Positions 62,981 to 64,000 of a DNA stretch of 64,000 nucleotides are shown here, in pieces. Where the stretch lies: the NCBI GenBank assembly GCA_000697355.1, contig JNEN01001249.1, positions 343,955 to 407,954 of the forward strand. The letters run 5' to 3'. A program made the translations under genes and the position numbers. Positions within the stretch are counted from its first letter, which is position 1; each line of letters starts with the position of its first letter. A model generated the notes under the pieces. The model was not told the origin of the DNA, made no database searches, and saw nothing but the letters and a program-made list of their open reading frames with translations. The stretch comes from Syncephalastrum monosporum B8922. Its lineage: Eukaryota > Mucoromycota > Mucoromycetes > Mucorales > Syncephalastraceae.

Positions 62981-63361
62981 GGTCTGTTTTTTGAAGTCGT
63001 TATGAGTGGGCGCGTGGATTGGTACGTCTGGCCCAGGCACGGCCAGTGTTGAGTAGAGTGTCTAAATCTTTATTTTTCATTTTTATATAGCCCTTCAAAC
63101 GTATATGGATCTAAACGGACGTGCCCGAAGGTAAGACAAAGTTTTCTGCTAATATATCGTGAATATGGATCTTCGATATTTTCAGGATCCATTGTGGGCT
63201 GTATCAGCCAATTGGACGAAACCAGCTTATATAAAACGATGGAGCAGGCCGAGCAAGACATTAAGCGTGACGTTGTCTTCGCCGCTAGTTTGGTAAGAAA
63301 TATCTAGAGACACATTGAAATGGCGTACGCACTCCACCTTTCTTTCTGTTAGTACTTTTAA
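62981..63361 (+). pseudogene. Decayed C-terminal fragment of a SKI2-type RNA helicase
   Basis: Four exon-like pieces retain splice signals: 62981-63021 (GLFFEVV, frameshift, EWARGL), 63091-63130 (PFKRI, frameshifts, TDVPEG), 63186-63292 (SIVGCISQLDET, then SLYKTMEQAEQDIKRDVV) and 63353-63361 (YF then stop). Together they follow the C-terminus of Ski2/Mtr4-like DExH helicases (YEWARG, LTDV.EGSIVR, IKRDIVFAASLY). At least three indels break the frame: one base missing near 63001, one missing near 63104 and one extra near 63114. Roughly 13 residues normally following LDET are absent. Everything upstream (helicase core) is missing. Because introns remain, this is a truncated DNA duplication, not a retrocopy. 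The SKI2 rather than MTR4 affinity comes from the TDVPEGSIVG block. Confidence 0.75.
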
Positions 63362-64000
63362 ACTACCTACGTGTTTTTATCTTTTCCTTCTACACATCAT
63401 GGCCAAATGCCAGTATGTTATTAATGCATGGCTACGTCTACGCGAGATGTGATAATGAACTGGCGTGAGATGAAAGAGTATTGGGTCTTTTCTAAGCATG
63501 GCTTTCCGTAAGTGCCAAAAAAGTGAGGATGGCTTTCGGTGATATACGTACATATCATATCAAAGCGCATTAGATCATTGGATGTTCTTAAAACTTTATT
63601 TGGCTTTTGCGACATACATGATCGACAGTGGATATACACGGACAGAGTAGCGTATTCAGCAGACATTAGGTTGATCTGAATTCTTGGTGAGATAGAATGT
63701 CGGTTGTCTTGGCAGCCAAGCGCACGATTGGGGGATATCAGCTCCCCTTAAATTTTTTAACATCGGCCAACGCACAGACCGTATTACCCCAATTAAACAT
63801 ATGAAACGTACCGACTGTACTAAACACTCAAAGACGACAACCCAGATGACGACCATTACGGATTGCCACTTCCTATGCAGCATATGAAGTACTCTACTGT
63901 ACGTACTGCAAATCCTGTCTGGAAAATACAGCGTAGCGCCACAAACACACTACTGTCTGCGTAACGATAGGGTGTGACAATACGCTGTTCCAACAAGCAG
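63362..64000. other. Right-edge intergenic sequence
   Basis: About 640 bp after the helicase relic. No supported gene; short minus-strand frames at 63421-63883 have no recognisable family. Confidence 0.4.

Overview
The window looks like nuclear DNA of a filamentous, early-diverging fungus, most likely Mucoromycota/Mucorales. This is inferred from dense genes with many very short GT-AG introns (about 45-90 bp), animal/plant-like families that budding yeasts lack (a NIPA-type Mg2+ transporter, MCCC2, a PX-AGC kinase) and Mucorales-style P450 and surface proteins. No rRNA, tRNA, CRISPR array, intact transposon or viral sequence was recognised by eye. Exon coordinates below were deduced from the raw sequence by keeping reading frame and protein-family continuity across GT-AG (or GC-AG) junctions.

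1-28.4 kb is a compact housekeeping block: a partial coiled-coil/WD40 protein (-), a NIPA transporter (+), the exosome helicase MTR4 (+), the complex III assembly factor MZM1/LYRM7 (-), the beta subunit of methylcrotonoyl-CoA carboxylase (-), BCP1/BCCIP (-), the GTPase GPN1 (+), a PX-domain AGC kinase (-), a cytosolic HSP70 (-) and alpha-COP (-). About 3.2 kb before HSP70 has no recognisable gene but holds a near-perfect 29-bp inverted repeat.

28.4-37.1 kb is gene-poor. Only one F-box protein (-) is convincing. 37.1-49.8 kb is a plus-strand run: SMU1 splicing factor, a cytochrome P450, a large RasGEF, a mitochondrial rhodanese-persulfide dioxygenase fusion and cytochrome oxidase subunit 4.

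50.8-56.5 kb carries three consecutive plus-strand genes for secreted or cell-surface proteins: a double-psi beta-barrel protein, a mucin-like single-pass membrane protein and a two-FAS1-domain protein with a GPI-like tail. After about 2.4 kb without a clear gene come a sorting nexin (SNX41/ATG20 type, +) and a convergent tRNA threonylcarbamoyladenosine dehydratase (TCD, -). Next to the TCD start lies a decayed plus-strand fragment of the C-terminus of a SKI2-type helicase.

RNA handling is well represented (MTR4, SMU1, GPN1 for Pol II assembly, TCD for tRNA modification, the SKI2 relic), as are mitochondrial functions (MZM1, MCCC2, persulfide dioxygenase, COX4, probably TCD) and membrane traffic (alpha-COP, sorting nexin). 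The genes are not arranged as one pathway. The most notable structural features are three GC-AG introns sharing the donor hexamer GCAAGT, several exons of 18-26 nt, 3n-length introns without stops that could be mistaken for coding sequence, the SKI2 relic and the surface-protein run.
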